A stretch of DNA of 64,000 nt from Brevundimonas bacteroides DSM 4726 (GTDB lineage: Bacteria > Pseudomonadota > Alphaproteobacteria > Caulobacterales > Caulobacteraceae). Location: positions 1 through 64,000 of the forward strand of contig NZ_JNIX01000010.1 of the NCBI RefSeq assembly GCF_000701445.1, given 5' to 3'. Position 1 is the stretch's first letter; every line of letters begins with the position of its first letter. Both the position numbers and the translations under genes were made by a program. Positions 41,588-50,789 of the stretch are shown piece after piece. Below the pieces are notes generated by a model. It was given only the letters and a program-made list of their open reading frames with translations. It had not been told where the DNA came from and made no database searches.

Positions 41588-42001
41588 TCAGAACGGCAGG
41601 TCGATCTCCGGATCATACCTCCCGTCCGTCTCACCGACCTCTGTCGCTTCCGCCGCCCCGGGGGCGGCTTCGTGGCGATTCTTGAGCCGGATATCGCTGA
41701 CCACGACGCTCAGGTCGTAGTGCTCGACGCCGTCCTTGCCGCGCCAGACATCATTCTCGACATGGCCGACAAGGACCACCCGCGTGCCCTTTCGAGCGAA
41801 GGGCTGGATATACTTCTCGGTCGTGCTCTCGTTGAAACAGACGCAGTTGAAGCCGGTCGTACGTTCGCCCGGGGCACCGTCGGCGCGCCGGAAGCGGGTG
41901 GTTTCCAGCACGCGAAAGCTCGCGCGCTTCCTGCCGGAGCCCTGGGCCGACAGGATCGACGGATCGGCGGCGAGATAGCCTTCGAGGGTCAGGGTCTGCA
42001 T
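41588..42001 (-). CDS. Single-stranded DNA-binding protein
   Basis: The product is 137 residues with an OB fold (MQTLTLEGYLAADPSILSAQ; RKGTRVVLVGHVENDVWRGKDG) and an acidic C-terminal tip, DPEIDLPF, like the DDDIPF tail of E. coli SSB that recruits partners. The ATG at 42001 was chosen because AAGGAG lies seven bases before it; another ATG two codons upstream overlaps the Shine-Dalgarno. It probably coats transferred single strands of the element and is co-transcribed with the next SSB-like gene. Confidence 0.85.
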   Translation of the reverse strand: MQTLTLEGYLAADPSILSAQGSGRKRASFRVLETTRFRRADGAPGERTTGFNCVCFNESTTEKYIQPFARKGTRVVLVGHVENDVWRGKDGVEHYDLSVVVSDIRLKNRHEAAPGAAEATEVGETDGRYDPEIDLPF

Positions 42002-42031
42002 GGTCATTCTCCTTAATGGGATTGTGGGCGG

Positions 42032-42397
42032 TCAGGCGGCGAGCGCTTCGGGCCGGTCGGTAGACTGCGCCGCATCTGCGCGATCGGCGGCCCAGTCGAG
42101 AACGGTCAGGCGGGCGACCACCAGTTCCTTGGCGGTCCGCTCCGATCCGTCGCGGGCGGTGTAGGCGGTGTCGATGAAGGCACCGGTCACCACGACCTCG
42201 CACCCCTGGGCCAAACCCGGGGCGATGACCTTCTCGTTGAGGCCACGGGACCAGCTGACGCAGTTGACGCCGACCAGCCGGGCCTTGCCGGCCGCGTCGG
42301 TCCCGCGCTGTTCGAGCAGGCGGAAGATCGCCTTGCCGAAGTCGTCGCTGATCTGGGGGTGGGCCGCCAGTCGGCCAGTGAACACCATGGTCTGCAT
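42032..42397 (-). CDS. SSB-like OB-fold protein
   Basis: The product is 121 residues. It starts MQTMVFTGRLAAHPQISDDF, parallel to the start of the downstream SSB, and shares the layout CVSWSRGLNEKVIAPGLAQG then VVVTGAFIDTAYTARDGS, so the two are tandem paralogues. It lacks the acidic partner-binding tip of the other copy; the tail is Ala/Asp-rich (AADRADAAQSTDRPEALAA). A GGAGAC Shine-Dalgarno precedes the ATG at 42397. It likely binds single-stranded DNA in transfer or replication of the element. Confidence 0.75.
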   Translation of the reverse strand: MQTMVFTGRLAAHPQISDDFGKAIFRLLEQRGTDAAGKARLVGVNCVSWSRGLNEKVIAPGLAQGCEVVVTGAFIDTAYTARDGSERTAKELVVARLTVLDWAADRADAAQSTDRPEALAA

Positions 42398-42463
42398 GTC
42401 AGTCTCCTGTTGATCCGAAGCGGCCGGGGAGCCGTCTCCCCGATCCCGCCTCATCCCGGACCT

Positions 42464-42474
42464 CCCTTCCTCCG
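42464..42474 (-). repeat. 11-base motif copy 1, upstream of SSB-like gene
   Basis: CCCTTCCTCCG on the plus strand, read as CGGAGGAAGGG on the transcribed strand, lies 67 bases before the SSB-like start. The same 11 bases occur at 46869-46879 and 50670-50680, each in the leader of another minus-strand gene of the element. Confidence 0.5.
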
Positions 42475-42533
42475 TCCTCCCTCCGGCGGGGGCCTCTGCC
42501 AGCGCCGGGCCCCTCCATCCCCGCTCGCCGGAT

Positions 42534-45500
42534 TCAGGCCGCGACCCCGTCCAGGACGGACTGAACGGGATGACGGCGCAGGACCGCCTCCACCACGTCT
42601 GGCCGGTCCACTGGCACGAAGACGCGGGCCGCATGGGCGATGATCTCGACGAAGCAGCCCAGCGCGACGAGGGCATCGCGGTCGGTGCGTCCTCCGACCA
42701 GCTCCAGCCGCCAGCGGTCCATCACACGCGAACGCTTGAGCCAGACGCCACCCGCCAGGGCGAGCTGCGCATTCCGGTTCAGCACCGCCGCGGCCGTGCG
42801 ATCGCCATCGGCCCAGACGTCCCCGACCTCACTCAGGCCCAGGGCGGTCTTCAGGCTCGCGGCCTGGACCGCGTCGAGCACCCGTCCCAGCCATCGCCGT
42901 CCGTCAGGTGACCGAACGCGCCGGACCGAACACGCCTTGGCCGGCAGCCTCCCCCAGATCGGCAGCAACAGTCCGGTCGCCAGCGTCAGCCGCCGCGTTC
43001 GCCAGGGGTCGGTCCGCGCGACCTCGGCCTCCCAGACCGCGCGCCAACCTGCCTCATCGGCCTCTATCCAGGCCGTTTCCGCGAACGCCCTTTCCGGCGT
43101 AACCTGCTGCTGGTCGGGGCGGATCAGCCGCACGGCCGGCACCAGTCGGTCCTCGTCGGTCGTGGTCGTCAGGCCGAGCTGGGCCAGGGCGGCGCGCCCG
43201 GAGCGCTCATTGACCACCAGTCGGCAGGTCGAGCCCCGTGCGACCTCCAGAGCCGCGTCCGCGGCGAGGATGTCGCGCCGCACCTTCAGCTCGAAGGTGA
43301 CCAGGGCCGTCTCGGCCCCTGTGGCGACATCGGTACGGATGGTCTGCGCCTCGACCACCGCCAGTTCGTCGGCGTCGATATCCTCCAGGCCCCGGTCCAG
43401 ATCGCCGGAAGCGGCTGCGCGCTCGAGGAGGCCGGAGAGAATCCGGTCGAAGTCGGCGAACAGGGCGTTCTGGTCGGCGATGCGCAGCGCCAGCAACCGG
43501 TTCAGAAAGGTGTGGATCGGCGGCAGGTCGTCGGACGGCTTGAGGGCCCCGTCGGCGTCCCTGAGCTTCAGCCCTGTCCGAGCCTCGAAGCCCTCCAGGG
43601 TCATCGATGACAGTTCGCCGAAGCCGAGCGCGCCATAGAAGACCAGAAGCGCCCGGCGTGCCCATGGGCTTTCCAGATTGTCCTCGGCCCGGAACAGGCC
43701 GGCCCCCGCAGTGCGGCGCTCGCCGCGGGTCAGGGCCCCAAGCGAATCCAGGCGACGGGCGATGGTCGAGGTGAATCGCTTCTCGCCGTGAATGTCGGAA
43801 GTGACGGGCCTGAACAGCGGGGCACAGGCCTGATGGGTGCGATGAGTGCGGCCGAGGCCCTGGATGGCCGCATCGGCCCGCCAGCCGGGCTCGACCAGAT
43901 AGTGGGACCGGCGCTGCTGGTTCGGAGCCGACAGATCGGCGTGGTAGCTGCGCCCCGTCCCGCCCGCGTCCGAGAAGACCAGGACCCTCTTGCGGCCTGA
44001 CAGGAAGGCGTCGGTCTCCGTGCGCGCCGCCGAGGCGCCGCGACGCTCGACCTGGCGACGACCCTCGCGTAGCACCACGCGGCGCGATCGGCCGGTGATT
44101 TCGGCGACGGCGTCCGTTCCAAACGCGTCGAGCAGGGCCTCGAGCACGCCAGGAACCGCGGGCAGAAGCGCCATGCGCAGGATCAGTTCCTCGCGCCGCC
44201 GCAAGGCCTCCTGGCTGACAGCGGGATGGCCATCGACCATCACCGGAACCAGGGTCACGGTGCCGTCTTCGCCCTCAAGCGCCTCCATCAGGGTGACGGG
44301 GAAGGCCTCGCGGAGATAGTCCAGGACGTACTCGCGCGGGGTCAGGTCGATGGAGAGATTGGTCCACTCGTCTGGCGGGATCGAAGCCAGTCGGCGCTCC
44401 ATGACCGCCTCGTTGGTCGAGACGATCTGGACGACGGCGGAGCGGCCCTCGGCCAGGTCCCTGCGGATCGAGGCCCCGAGGGTCGGCGCCTTCAGGCCTG
44501 CCAGCAGATGGCCAAAGAAGCGCAGCTTGGCACCCTCGAACGCTGAGCGGACCGCCGAGGCGGCCAGACCGCTCCTGGCCCTCCCGTCCTCGTCGTGAAT
44601 CCCCGTCGCCTTCAGCGCTTCCCCGAGATTGGCGTGGATCAGCTGGAAGGCATCGGCCCAAGCGTCCCAGATGGCGATGTCGTCCTCGGTCAGGGCGTGG
44701 AACAGCGGCTCGTATTCGACGCCCTCAAACGACAGGGAGCGGGCCACATAGAGGCCGAGCGCCTTGAGTTCGCGCGCCACCAGCTCCATCGCCGCGACCC
44801 CGCCCCTGTCCATGGCCTCCAGGAAGTCGTCGCGGCTGACAAAGGGTGCCTCGGGCCCGCCCCACAGACCCAGGCGCGCGGCGTAGGCGAGGTTCTCCGC
44901 CGTCGTCGCCCCGGTCGCTGAAACGTAGAGCACCCGCGCGTCGGGCAGGCGGTTCTGCAAGGCCAGCCCGGCCTGCCCCTGCAGGGAGGCCTTCTTCGTT
45001 CCGCGCGCGCTCTTCCCGCCGCCGGCGGCGTTGGCCATCGCATGCGCCTCGTCGAAGACGATGAGCCCGTCGAACCCCTCACCCAGCCAGGCGACGATCT
45101 GATCGAGCCGGCTCGCCTTCCGGGCCCGGGCGGGCTGGCGCAGGGTGGCGTAGGTGGTAAAGACGATCCCTCGGTCGAGCCGGACGCCTTCGCCCAGCTT
45201 CCAGCTGTTAAGCGGCACGATATCATGGGCCGAGCCACCGATTGCGATCCAGTCGCGCCGGGCGTCTTCGAGCAGGGCCTCGCTCTTTGACAGCCACAGG
45301 GCCTTCAGCCGTCCCTGGGCCATGTTGTCGGCGATGATGGCAGCGATCTGGCGGCCCTTGCCACAACCTGTGCCATCTCCGAGGAAGAAACCCCGGCGGA
45401 GCTGGACGGCGCCCTCGGTCCCCTCCCGCGATAGATGCAACTGGTGGGCCGCTTCACCAGGCGTCCACCAGGCGGGGAGCCGGCCGGCATGAGCCTCTCC

Positions 45501-46838
45501 GGCATAGATGACCGTCTCCAGCTGCGGGTCCGAGATGCGACCCTCTTCCCGCAGAGAGCCGGGCAGCACCGGCCGATAGGTCGGCGCGGGCGGCGCGACC
45601 GACGCCATCGGCCCGGATTCGACCAGGGGAGAGGGATGCAGCCTCTCCCCGTCAAGGGCGATCCGCGCCAGCCGGTAGGCCTGATACAGGCCGACGTCTC
45701 GGCCCTCGCCTGCCCAGGGGAGGGTCCGATAGGCGACGGGGGACGCGCCGGTGAGGAAGCCGAGACGGCCCGAGGGCAGGGCCAGGGACCGGTCGCGCGG
45801 GGCCAGCAGGGCGTGGGCGGCGACCTCGAGCCGGACCCGGGGCCGGGCGGTGACGCGCTCATCGATGGCGGAGGCCAAGGCCGCGCAGCCCGCCAGATCG
45901 TCCCCATGGGCGAGGGGCGCGATCCCGGACCGGGGCTCAAGCCGGTCCATCACCAGCAGACCCGTCTCGACGCTGGTGCCATGTCTAGCGAAGGCCCGGG
46001 GCGGAAAGCCGATACGGGCGAGGATGCGGCCCTGCGCGCCCAGGCGACGCATCATCGCGTCATCGGTCAGGGCGGTCATCGGGACGACCGCAGCCAGCCG
46101 ACCGCCATCGGCAAGGGCCTTGAAGGCGGCGGATAGATGCGCCTCCAGATCGCTGAAGGGCGGGTTGCAGACGATGGCGTCGAATGCGCCCGCTCCAGGC
46201 AGAAGGTCGTGGACGCGGCGGCCGTCGAGGCGTGTCCGCGCGGCCGAGACGAACAGGCCATCGATCAGACTGGCGCGGCCCTCGGCCCGTTCGTTGAGGG
46301 TCACAACCCCGCCGCAGGCCTCGGCCACAACGGCCATCAGGCCCGTGCCGGCGGAGGGCTCCAGCACCCGGTCGCCGGGCCTCACCTGGGCGGCCAGCAC
46401 CACGAGAGCGGCAAGCTCGGGCGGGGTGGAGAACTGATCGAGCGCCACCTGGGCCTCGCTGCGACGGGAGTGGGTGAGACCCAGCCCACCGACCATCGCC
46501 AGCAGGGCGGCGATATCGGCCGGCGCATCCTCCAGCCGGGCGACCTGGGGCGCGAGCCGGCGGATCTGCAGCACGGTCGCCGCCTCGATGGCCTCATAAG
46601 CGTCGTGCCATGACCAGACCCCCTCCGCGTCCGACCCGCCGAACCCCAGGGTCATCGTGCTGGAGACGAGCCTGCGGTCTAGCGGTCGGGACCGCGCGAG
46701 GTGGGTCGCCAGGGCCCGGGCAGCCGCCAGGATGTTCGCGGCTCGATCCCCTGGCCGGGGAGCTCCAAACAGGGACGGGGTGGCGGGCGTGGCGGCGGTC
46801 ATGGCACGGGTTCCGGTCACCCGAAGCGGCGGGCTCAT
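42534..46838 (-). CDS. Strawberry-notch-type helicase with methylase domain
   Basis: The product is 1,434 residues. The N-terminal quarter has an adenine-methylase-like fold: SAM motif LEPSAGTGLMAVVAEACGG (about 165) and the catalytic-type AIVCNPPFSDLEAH (about 230). The rest is a superfamily 2 ATPase of the strawberry-notch group: Walker A in LGDGTGCGKGRQIAAII-like sequence (GTGCGKGRQIA), DEAH box LIVFDEAHAMANA, and a late helicase region VFSDAGGTGRSYHAD and AIQGLGRTHRTHQ. Such proteins are frequent on large plasmids and integrative elements, function unproven. The ATG at 46838 has AAGGA eight bases before it; 46802 is an alternative. Confidence 0.85.
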   Translation of the reverse strand: MSPPLRVTGTRAMTAATPATPSLFGAPRPGDRAANILAAARALATHLARSRPLDRRLVSSTMTLGFGGSDAEGVWSWHDAYEAIEAATVLQIRRLAPQVARLEDAPADIAALLAMVGGLGLTHSRRSEAQVALDQFSTPPELAALVVLAAQVRPGDRVLEPSAGTGLMAVVAEACGGVVTLNERAEGRASLIDGLFVSAARTRLDGRRVHDLLPGAGAFDAIVCNPPFSDLEAHLSAAFKALADGGRLAAVVPMTALTDDAMMRRLGAQGRILARIGFPPRAFARHGTSVETGLLVMDRLEPRSGIAPLAHGDDLAGCAALASAIDERVTARPRVRLEVAAHALLAPRDRSLALPSGRLGFLTGASPVAYRTLPWAGEGRDVGLYQAYRLARIALDGERLHPSPLVESGPMASVAPPAPTYRPVLPGSLREEGRISDPQLETVIYAGEAHAGRLPAWWTPGEAAHQLHLSREGTEGAVQLRRGFFLGDGTGCGKGRQIAAIIADNMAQGRLKALWLSKSEALLEDARRDWIAIGGSAHDIVPLNSWKLGEGVRLDRGIVFTTYATLRQPARARKASRLDQIVAWLGEGFDGLIVFDEAHAMANAAGGGKSARGTKKASLQGQAGLALQNRLPDARVLYVSATGATTAENLAYAARLGLWGGPEAPFVSRDDFLEAMDRGGVAAMELVARELKALGLYVARSLSFEGVEYEPLFHALTEDDIAIWDAWADAFQLIHANLGEALKATGIHDEDGRARSGLAASAVRSAFEGAKLRFFGHLLAGLKAPTLGASIRRDLAEGRSAVVQIVSTNEAVMERRLASIPPDEWTNLSIDLTPREYVLDYLREAFPVTLMEALEGEDGTVTLVPVMVDGHPAVSQEALRRREELILRMALLPAVPGVLEALLDAFGTDAVAEITGRSRRVVLREGRRQVERRGASAARTETDAFLSGRKRVLVFSDAGGTGRSYHADLSAPNQQRRSHYLVEPGWRADAAIQGLGRTHRTHQACAPLFRPVTSDIHGEKRFTSTIARRLDSLGALTRGERRTAGAGLFRAEDNLESPWARRALLVFYGALGFGELSSMTLEGFEARTGLKLRDADGALKPSDDLPPIHTFLNRLLALRIADQNALFADFDRILSGLLERAAASGDLDRGLEDIDADELAVVEAQTIRTDVATGAETALVTFELKVRRDILAADAALEVARGSTCRLVVNERSGRAALAQLGLTTTTDEDRLVPAVRLIRPDQQQVTPERAFAETAWIEADEAGWRAVWEAEVARTDPWRTRRLTLATGLLLPIWGRLPAKACSVRRVRSPDGRRWLGRVLDAVQAASLKTALGLSEVGDVWADGDRTAAAVLNRNAQLALAGGVWLKRSRVMDRWRLELVGGRTDRDALVALGCFVEIIAHAARVFVPVDRPDVVEAVLRRHPVQSVLDGVAA

Positions 46839-46868
46839 CCCTCCGGTCCTTCAGGCTCGCCTCCATCG

Positions 46869-46879
46869 CCCTTCCTCCG
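46869..46879 (-). repeat. 11-base motif copy 2, upstream of strawberry-notch gene
   Basis: This is an exact copy of CCCTTCCTCCG in the spacer between parB and the helicase gene, about 30 bases before the helicase start. Confidence 0.5.
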
Positions 46880-46941
46880 TCTCCCATGACGAAGGCCCGC
46901 CGCGACGGTGTCGCGACGGGCCCTGTCGTCCGCCCTGTCGT

Positions 46942-48990
46942 TCAGGCGGCGTTCTCCAGCTCGGCCTGACCTTCCGGGGTCACCTCGAACGCCCCGCGTC
47001 CCTCCCCGTCGTCACCGGGGTCGTCCGGGGCGGCGTCATCGTCCATCCCGGAGCCAGGGTCTCCGGCGCCGACGGTCCAGGAGAGGCTTGCCGGAGCCCA
47101 TCCTGTCTCGGCGGCGGTCTCCTGGACCCAGGGGATCAGGTCTGACTTCTTGAGCAGACCGGCGCGGACGTCGCCCCGGCCCATCGCCTCCAGCATCTTC
47201 AGCAGCAGGGGCTTGGAGTGCGCCTTCAGGAATTCCGCGTCCGGGGTCCAGTGCAGGGCGATGTCGGCGCCGCACAGTTCGGCGAGCTCGGCAGCCTCGG
47301 CCCGGGCCGTGCGACGCACCAGGGTGGTGCGCTCTTCGCGGAGATCCAGGGTCAGGGCGGTCAGCTCGGCGAGCAGAGCCATCTTGTCGCCGTGGGCCAG
47401 GGCGTGGACCCAGCCGATCACCGTCTGACCCGAAGCCTCCCAGGTTGCCCGCCGGTCCTCGATCCTGTGCCAGACGTCGCCGTCGAGGCTTTCGATCACC
47501 CGACCGCCGGCCGGCCTGAAGGGCGTCGCCGTCAAGGCGAGCGCCGCTTCGCACCGTTGTCCGGAAGTTCGGATCGCGACCTGACCGAACAGACGGGCGA
47601 TCAGAGCGGTGAAGGCGGCACCCGGATCGTCGGCCAGGGCGCGGATCAGGCCGCGCGTGGCCACATCCGTGCGCACCGCGTGCAGCGCGTGGTTTACGCC
47701 CTCGAGTTCCGGCTTGGGCGCACCGGCCTCGGGCGCCCGATAGGTTGAAAGCGTCGACGCTGCCGGTGGGGCCGCGCCGTCGCCGACGACCTCTTGCTGG
47801 TCCAGCTCCGGCTCTACCGGAGCCAGACAGGTCACCTCGATCCCGGTTCGCGCCGAAGGGCGCAGCACGAGCGTCGTCACCCGCCGCCCGGGCCATCCCG
47901 CCTGATCTGCCGTCAGGCGGGCCCGCACCATGGTGGCTAAGGCTGGGTCGACGACGTCCGTGTCGGTCGTCTCCCCCAGCAGGTCTTCGAGCGCGTCGGC
48001 GGCGTCGTTGAAGTCCCCCTTGAGTTCCCGGTAGGTCGCCATCTGGTCCGCCGGCAGATCCCCGCCATAGACGTACGCCAGCGGTTCGAGATCGTCGCAA
48101 AGCTCGTGGTCGGGACCGGCCGCGACGTGGACCACAAGGCCCTCGGCTTCGAACATCCGGGCGATTTCGCGGGCGCGCTTCGTCCAGACCTCCGTGAGAA
48201 TAGAGGGATCCAGGAGCATTGGTGGACGCTCGCCAAAAAGATCCGTCTCGGTCCGCCCGCCGGCGGCCGCATACCGCTCGGCCCCGACGAGCGCGAACCG
48301 CGGGTCTCGCGCGTTGACATGATGCCGCTCGAGCCGCTCGGTCACCCGCCATTCCGGGAAGCTGTGGCCGTCGAGTGTCATCTGGGCCAGCTCAGCCTGC
48401 TCCTCTCTGTCGGGCATGCGCGCGAGAAGTCTGACCTGACGCAGGTTGAGACGCCCGCGCCTCAGGGCCTCCAGGGCAACGTCGGGCAGGGCCGCGAGGG
48501 CGGCCATTCGCTTGACGTCGATCTCAGCATGGCCGAGCGCCTTAGCGATGGCTGGCACGCCGAGTCTGCCCTTCAGCATCCTGCCGATGGCGGCGATGAC
48601 GTCGGCGATGTGCACGGGCACGGCGGTGTTGGTGAGGAGAACGGCGGCCGCCTGACGGGCAGGGTCGGTCTCGAAAAGCACATCCACGAGAAAGGCGTCA
48701 TCGATCCGGCCCTGTTCGAGCAGGAGCCGCAGGGCGAGAAGACGGCGTCGACCGTCGAGCGCCATATGGGAGGCCTCGGACCGGCGTCCCGGCCGCACGG
48801 TCAGCGGCTGGAGCTGGCCGGCGGCATAAAGCGTTTCGGCCAGCAGCGGAATGTCTTCGTCCGGCGGTTCGCCGAAGCGGAGATTCTCCGGAGCGATGTC
48901 CAGATCGCGCAAAGGTGCCCGGGCGCTCTTGCGCGAGGCGGCGATCTGGAAGGGGGTCGCAACGACGGCGACGGCGGTGGAACGGCTCAT
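46942..48990 (-). CDS. ParB/Srx-family partition-like protein
   Basis: The product is 682 residues from the ATG at 48990, preceded by GGAGAC. The N-terminal ParB-like nuclease/CTPase region is visible (NLRFGEPPDEDIPLLAETLY, LQPLTVRPG, ALDGRRRLLALR), then a helix-turn-helix part (GVPAIAKALGHAEIDVKRMAAL). The long C-terminal half has no recognised domain and ends in an acidic, Gly/Asp-rich region. ParB-like proteins of about 650-700 residues are common in alphaproteobacterial elements and may regulate or stabilise the element rather than segregate it. No ParA is nearby. Confidence 0.82.
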   Translation of the reverse strand: MSRSTAVAVVATPFQIAASRKSARAPLRDLDIAPENLRFGEPPDEDIPLLAETLYAAGQLQPLTVRPGRRSEASHMALDGRRRLLALRLLLEQGRIDDAFLVDVLFETDPARQAAAVLLTNTAVPVHIADVIAAIGRMLKGRLGVPAIAKALGHAEIDVKRMAALAALPDVALEALRRGRLNLRQVRLLARMPDREEQAELAQMTLDGHSFPEWRVTERLERHHVNARDPRFALVGAERYAAAGGRTETDLFGERPPMLLDPSILTEVWTKRAREIARMFEAEGLVVHVAAGPDHELCDDLEPLAYVYGGDLPADQMATYRELKGDFNDAADALEDLLGETTDTDVVDPALATMVRARLTADQAGWPGRRVTTLVLRPSARTGIEVTCLAPVEPELDQQEVVGDGAAPPAASTLSTYRAPEAGAPKPELEGVNHALHAVRTDVATRGLIRALADDPGAAFTALIARLFGQVAIRTSGQRCEAALALTATPFRPAGGRVIESLDGDVWHRIEDRRATWEASGQTVIGWVHALAHGDKMALLAELTALTLDLREERTTLVRRTARAEAAELAELCGADIALHWTPDAEFLKAHSKPLLLKMLEAMGRGDVRAGLLKKSDLIPWVQETAAETGWAPASLSWTVGAGDPGSGMDDDAAPDDPGDDGEGRGAFEVTPEGQAELENAA

Positions 48991-49934
48991 GGCAGGTCTC
49001 CGGCCGGCGGCGAGGCCCATCCCCACCCTTCCGGCGCCCGCCGTCCCCCTTCCTTTCCCTCCCCATCGGTCGCCTCAGCCGCCTCATTCCAGTCACCCCA
49101 CGGCATGGGCGGCAAGGCCACGGCGGCGTCCACCCCCGCCGCACGAAGACGCGACGCCAGGCGCCGGGCGGCCCTTTCACCCGCCGCGCCTCAATCTCCG
49201 GCGATGAGCACCTGGGTGACATTGGCCGAAGGCGTCCATTGCGAGAGGTTGCCCGCCGACATCAACGCCCAGCCCGGCAGCCCGAAACGCGCCATGGCCG
49301 ACAGGGTGGTGACCACGCCTTCCGCCACCAGCATACGCGAGCTCGCCGGGCGCAGGCGGACCGCGGATCCCGGCGGGACGCGGCCGACCGTCTTTCGCGA
49401 CACCCTCAGGCCGGTCATCTTCTGACCATTGGACGACAGATAGGTGAGCTCGATCGCCGTGATCGCGCCGGCCGGATCCCGGATCCCGGCCATCATGGCA
49501 CAACCGGAGCGCCCCCCGCGGGCATAGGCCGAGTAGGGCGCGCGCGGATGCTCCAGGAGGTTCTCCGTCGTGGACGGAAGGACCAGGCCACGCCGGGCCA
49601 GGTGTCGGACCACGACGCTCGAAGGCGATGGGCGCAGGCCCTCGGCCCACAAGGATCTTGCGATGGCGATGCGGCCAGGCCCTTCGAGCCTCGGGGTCGA
49701 CGACGCTCCTGACGTCACCCGCCCGTCCTGTCCGATCAGCTGGCGGCGTTGAAGATCGTCGCGCACGGCCTGCCAGGTGGCCGAGCCGAAAGAATGAATG
49801 ACGACCCGCCCTTCGCTCAGGAGGAGCGAGACCGACCGGTCGGCCGGGCCGTGGCCGGGCGCGGGGACATTGGCGCGCTCGCCGCCGTGGTAGAGATCGC
49901 CGCCGAGCGCGGCCACGATCGCGCGCAGGCTCAT
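48987..49934 (-). pseudogene. Toprim domain protein broken by one in-frame TGA
   Basis: The frame from ATG 49934 runs 247 codons to a TGA at 49193-49191. It has a Toprim-type glutamate in RMLVAEGVVTTLSAM and stops in VLIAGD, at the place of the acidic Toprim motif. The same frame then continues without another stop for 67 codons (GAAGERAARRLASRLRAAGV) and ends at 48987 by an ATGA overlap with parB, the normal junction for this operon. So a 315-codon gene appears to have lost its C-terminus by a point mutation. The product would be a primase or topoisomerase-like helper. Its start overlaps the radC stop by four bases. Confidence 0.8.
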
Positions 49935-50629
49935 GAGAGGTGCCCCAGGGCCCGCAGGCTGGCCGTGTCCTCCCGGCCGACGATGAGATGGTCATGGACC
50001 CGGATATCGAAGACCTTGGCCGCATCGACGATCTTGCGGGTCATGACGACATCCGCCTGGGACGGCTCGGGATCGCCGGAGGGATGGTTGTGCACGAGGA
50101 TGAGGGCCGAGGCCGACAGCTCGAGCGCGCGCCGGATCACCTCGCGGGGGTAGACGGGCGCATGATCGACAGAGCCATCAGCGACCCATTCGTCCTGCAG
50201 GAGGGCGTTACGTCGATCGAGATAGAGCGTTCGGAACTGCTCGCGGGGACGGTGGGCGAGGGCGGCCCGGACATAGGCGTGAACCGCGCTCGATGAGGCG
50301 AGCAGCGAGCGTCCGCTGGCGCGGGCGCGACTGATCCGGACGCTGATCTCTCTCAGCAGATGGAGTTCCCCGACCAGACCCGGATCCAGTCCCGTAGCCC
50401 GCTCGATCTCTCCGGCGTCGGCAGCGAGCGCGGGGCCAAGGCCACCGAACCGCGCCATGAGGGCGGCCGATGCGCACGCCGCCGTCTCGGGTCGGAGCCC
50501 GCGGAGAAGCATCCGGGTCAGCAGCGCCTCATCCGACAGCTCGATCCAGCCGCCCGGCGGTGCCGTCATGTCGTCCGGTGTCGCGTCCAGTGCGGATCGA
50601 TCGCTATGGGGGGAGAGACGCGGGGTCAT
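49931..50629 (-). CDS. RadC-family JAB-domain protein
   Basis: The product is 232 residues. An N-terminal helix-hairpin-helix-like part (RMLLRGLRPETAACASAALM) is followed by the JAMM/MPN+ metal motif HNHPSGDPEPSQADVVMTRK (about 180-200) and RVHDHLIVG. RadC-like proteins are common in mobile elements; a role in DNA repair is not well supported and some act as anti-restriction factors. The start has GGAAGGA in front. It begins the radC-toprim-parB run, with coupled overlaps. Confidence 0.85.
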   Translation of the reverse strand: MTPRLSPHSDRSALDATPDDMTAPPGGWIELSDEALLTRMLLRGLRPETAACASAALMARFGGLGPALAADAGEIERATGLDPGLVGELHLLREISVRISRARASGRSLLASSSAVHAYVRAALAHRPREQFRTLYLDRRNALLQDEWVADGSVDHAPVYPREVIRRALELSASALILVHNHPSGDPEPSQADVVMTRKIVDAAKVFDIRVHDHLIVGREDTASLRALGHLS

Positions 50630-50669
50630 GGGCAGGGTCCTTCCAGACGGGGGGTTCGCCCGCCTCTGT

Positions 50670-50680
50670 CCCTTCCTCCG
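50670..50680 (-). repeat. 11-base motif copy 3, upstream of radC
   Basis: This is an exact copy of CCCTTCCTCCG about 40 bases before the radC start, in the divergent spacer between radC and the LuxR-type gene. Confidence 0.5.
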
Positions 50681-50789
50681 GCTTTCGCCGGCCCGGGCCG
50701 CGCGAGCCGCTGCGGACCTCCCTGCCGCACTTGTCTGGACGCATCGCCCTGTCGCCGACTAGCTTCACCGTCGTCACAGAGGGCCCGGG

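Noticed and set aside
48987..49190. Selenocysteine or programmed read-through at the TGA in the Toprim gene
   Set aside because: No selenocysteine insertion hairpin is evident just after the codon, Toprim proteins are not known selenoproteins, and a point mutation is simpler.
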